This document shows positions 13,565 to 14,278 of a DNA stretch of 14,278 nucleotides, piece after piece. Each line of letters begins with the position of its first letter. The first letter of the stretch is position 1. A program made the position numbers and the translations under genes. Source of the stretch: Pseudomonadota bacterium (GTDB lineage Bacteria; Pseudomonadota; Gammaproteobacteria; Burkholderiales; Burkholderiaceae_B); contig JAEWFK010000059.1 of assembly GCA_023388835.1 (NCBI GenBank), positions 1-14,278 of the forward strand, written 5' to 3'. The notes beneath the pieces are model-generated. The model had not been told where the DNA came from and ran no database searches. It saw nothing but the letters and a program-made list of their open reading frames with translations.

Positions 13565-14089
13565 ATGGAAGCAGCAGTATTGGGTGGTGGTTGTTTTTGG
13601 TGCACGGAAGCCGTGTTTTTGAACGTGCGGGGGGGGACATCAGTGATGCCCGGCTACAGTGGCGGGCATCTCGACAACCCGGATTACCATTCGGTTTGTA
13701 GCGGCCGCACCGGCCATATTGAGGTGGTTAAGGTCGAATTCGAGCCGTCGATCATCAGCTACGAAACAGTGTTGGAGATCTTCTTCGCCACCCATGATCC
13801 CACCACTCGCGATCGCCAAGGGGCCGATGTCGGGACGCAGTACGCATCCGTAATTTTCTGCCAGACCGCGGAACAACGTGAGATTGCTGAGCGGGTGATT
13901 GCCGACGTACAGCAAACCCTGGGGCGCCCGGTCGTAACGCACGTATATGACGCCCAGACCTTCTGGCCGGCGGAACCGGTTCATCACAACTACTACGCCC
14001 GCAACCCAAATCAGGGCTATTGCATAGCCGTGATAGAACCGAAGCTGGCGAAGTTCCGTCAGCGTCACAGGGACTGGCTGAAGCCATAG
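13565..14089 (+). CDS. msrA: Peptide methionine sulfoxide reductase MsrA
   Basis: MsrA reduces methionine-S-sulfoxide, free or in proteins, using thioredoxin. The protein has 174 residues from the ATG at 13565, which has AAAGG about eight bases upstream; an upstream GTG at 13556 overlaps that site and is less likely. The active site GGGCFWCTEAVF is at 7-18 with catalytic C10 and C13. VMPGYSGGHLDNPDYHSVCSG and TGHIEVVKVEF follow, then DPTTRDRQGADVGTQYASVI at about 78-97 and a C-terminal GYC cysteine (about 153) as likely resolving residue. There is no signal peptide, so it is cytoplasmic. It lies 49 bp after the cytochrome c gene on the same strand, with no terminator between, so they may be co-transcribed. 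Confidence 0.96.
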   Translation: MEAAVLGGGCFWCTEAVFLNVRGGTSVMPGYSGGHLDNPDYHSVCSGRTGHIEVVKVEFEPSIISYETVLEIFFATHDPTTRDRQGADVGTQYASVIFCQTAEQREIAERVIADVQQTLGRPVVTHVYDAQTFWPAEPVHHNYYARNPNQGYCIAVIEPKLAKFRQRHRDWLKP

Positions 14090-14141
14090 TGCAAGGGAAA
14101 CGAAGCCGAAGAGCTGGCCGAAAATGAAATAACGGGGCCAT

Positions 14142-14171
14142 TTGCGCGCCGCAAAACTTTCATGCTATATT
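14142..14171 (+). promoter_or_regulatory. Extended -10 promoter after msrA
   Basis: TGC-TATATT (14163-14171) is an extended -10 element (TGnTATATT). A partial -35, TTGCGC (14142-14147), lies 18 bp upstream, inside a small inverted repeat TTTGCG-CGC-CGCAAA (14141-14155). Transcription would start near 14178 and run out of the window. The gene it serves is not visible. Confidence 0.5.
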
Positions 14172-14196
14172 TCGTTTCCTCGCTGATCGAGACCCA

Positions 14197-14278
14197 GGGT
14201 TAACCCGAAGTTTCAACGCTTCAGCCGGTTGTGTTCGACGCCTTAAGGCGGTCACAGCCAGGCCGAAACCGGCAGCGG
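14197..14278 (+). ncRNA. Possible structured leader or small RNA (cut by window edge)
   Basis: Downstream of the promoter there is a palindrome GGGTTAACCC (14197-14206). A nested structure follows: outer arms GCCGGTT (14224-14230) and AACCGGC (14267-14273), inner arms TGTG (14230-14233) and CACA (14253-14256), and a perfect palindrome CGCCTTAAGGCG (14239-14250) at the tip. No start codon with a ribosome site is seen. It could be a 5' leader of the next gene or a small RNA. I do not recognise an Rfam family; the only support is base complementarity. Confidence 0.35.

Noticed and set aside
14200..14278. Start of a coding region at GTG 14231
   Set aside because: The frame is open to the window end, but it is only 16 codons, has no ribosome site, and lies within the nested inverted repeats.

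Overview
The window looks like a chromosomal segment of a high-GC betaproteobacterium of the order Burkholderiales. It most resembles the Alcaligenaceae (Bordetella/Achromobacter type). This rests on recalled family knowledge, not on a database search. The signs are a tricarboxylate transporter locus of the tctA/tctB/tctD/tctE kind, a zapB-like/zapA/6S RNA cluster of betaproteobacterial type, and a TolA with a long Glu-Pro spacer. Most of the window is ordinary core genome. I see no phage, insertion sequence, CRISPR array, tRNA or rRNA gene.

Left arm (1-3914, all minus strand): prolyl-tRNA synthetase (proS), the acyl-CoA thioesterase ybgC, tolQ, tolR and the first ~175 codons of tolA, which runs off the left edge. 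ybgC-tolQ-tolR-tolA are nearly contiguous and form the start of the tol-pal operon. At 3914/3977 proS diverges from rppH (RNA pyrophosphohydrolase, plus strand) over a 62-bp AT-rich gap that holds a perfect TATAAT box.

Centre (3977-9895): rppH overlaps by 20 bp a two-component system of the TctD/TctE type (4524-6698, plus strand). Convergent to it on the minus strand are tctB and tctA, the small and large membrane subunits of a tripartite tricarboxylate transporter, followed by a beta-hydroxyacid dehydrogenase. The periplasmic binding protein gene (tctC/bug) that normally heads such an operon is absent. The likely picture is a carboxylate-sensing kinase/regulator that controls uptake and perhaps reduction of an unidentified organic acid. 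A perfect 16-bp inverted repeat separates tctA from the dehydrogenase gene, and a perfect 13-bp inverted repeat sits where tctE and the dehydrogenase converge.

The 366-bp divergent gap 9896-10261, between tctB and a zapB-like gene, is the most information-rich non-coding stretch. It holds four TGAAAG/A repeats spaced exactly 11 bp apart, a perfect 8-4-8 palindrome between two T-tracts, and a leader hairpin on the tctBA side. The 11-bp phasing is what an OmpR-family regulator of the PmrA/QseB/TctD group would be expected to bind, so this is a candidate TctD operator.

Right arm (10262-14278): zapB-like and zapA (cell division), the 6S RNA gene and a strong intrinsic terminator. Next come a secreted SIMPL-domain protein and lgt, which are convergent and whose 3' ends overlap by 50 bp of coding sequence. 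A class I cytochrome c and msrA (methionine sulfoxide reductase) follow on the plus strand. After msrA there is an extended -10 promoter, then a sequence with nested inverted repeats that looks like a structured leader or small RNA and is cut off by the window edge.
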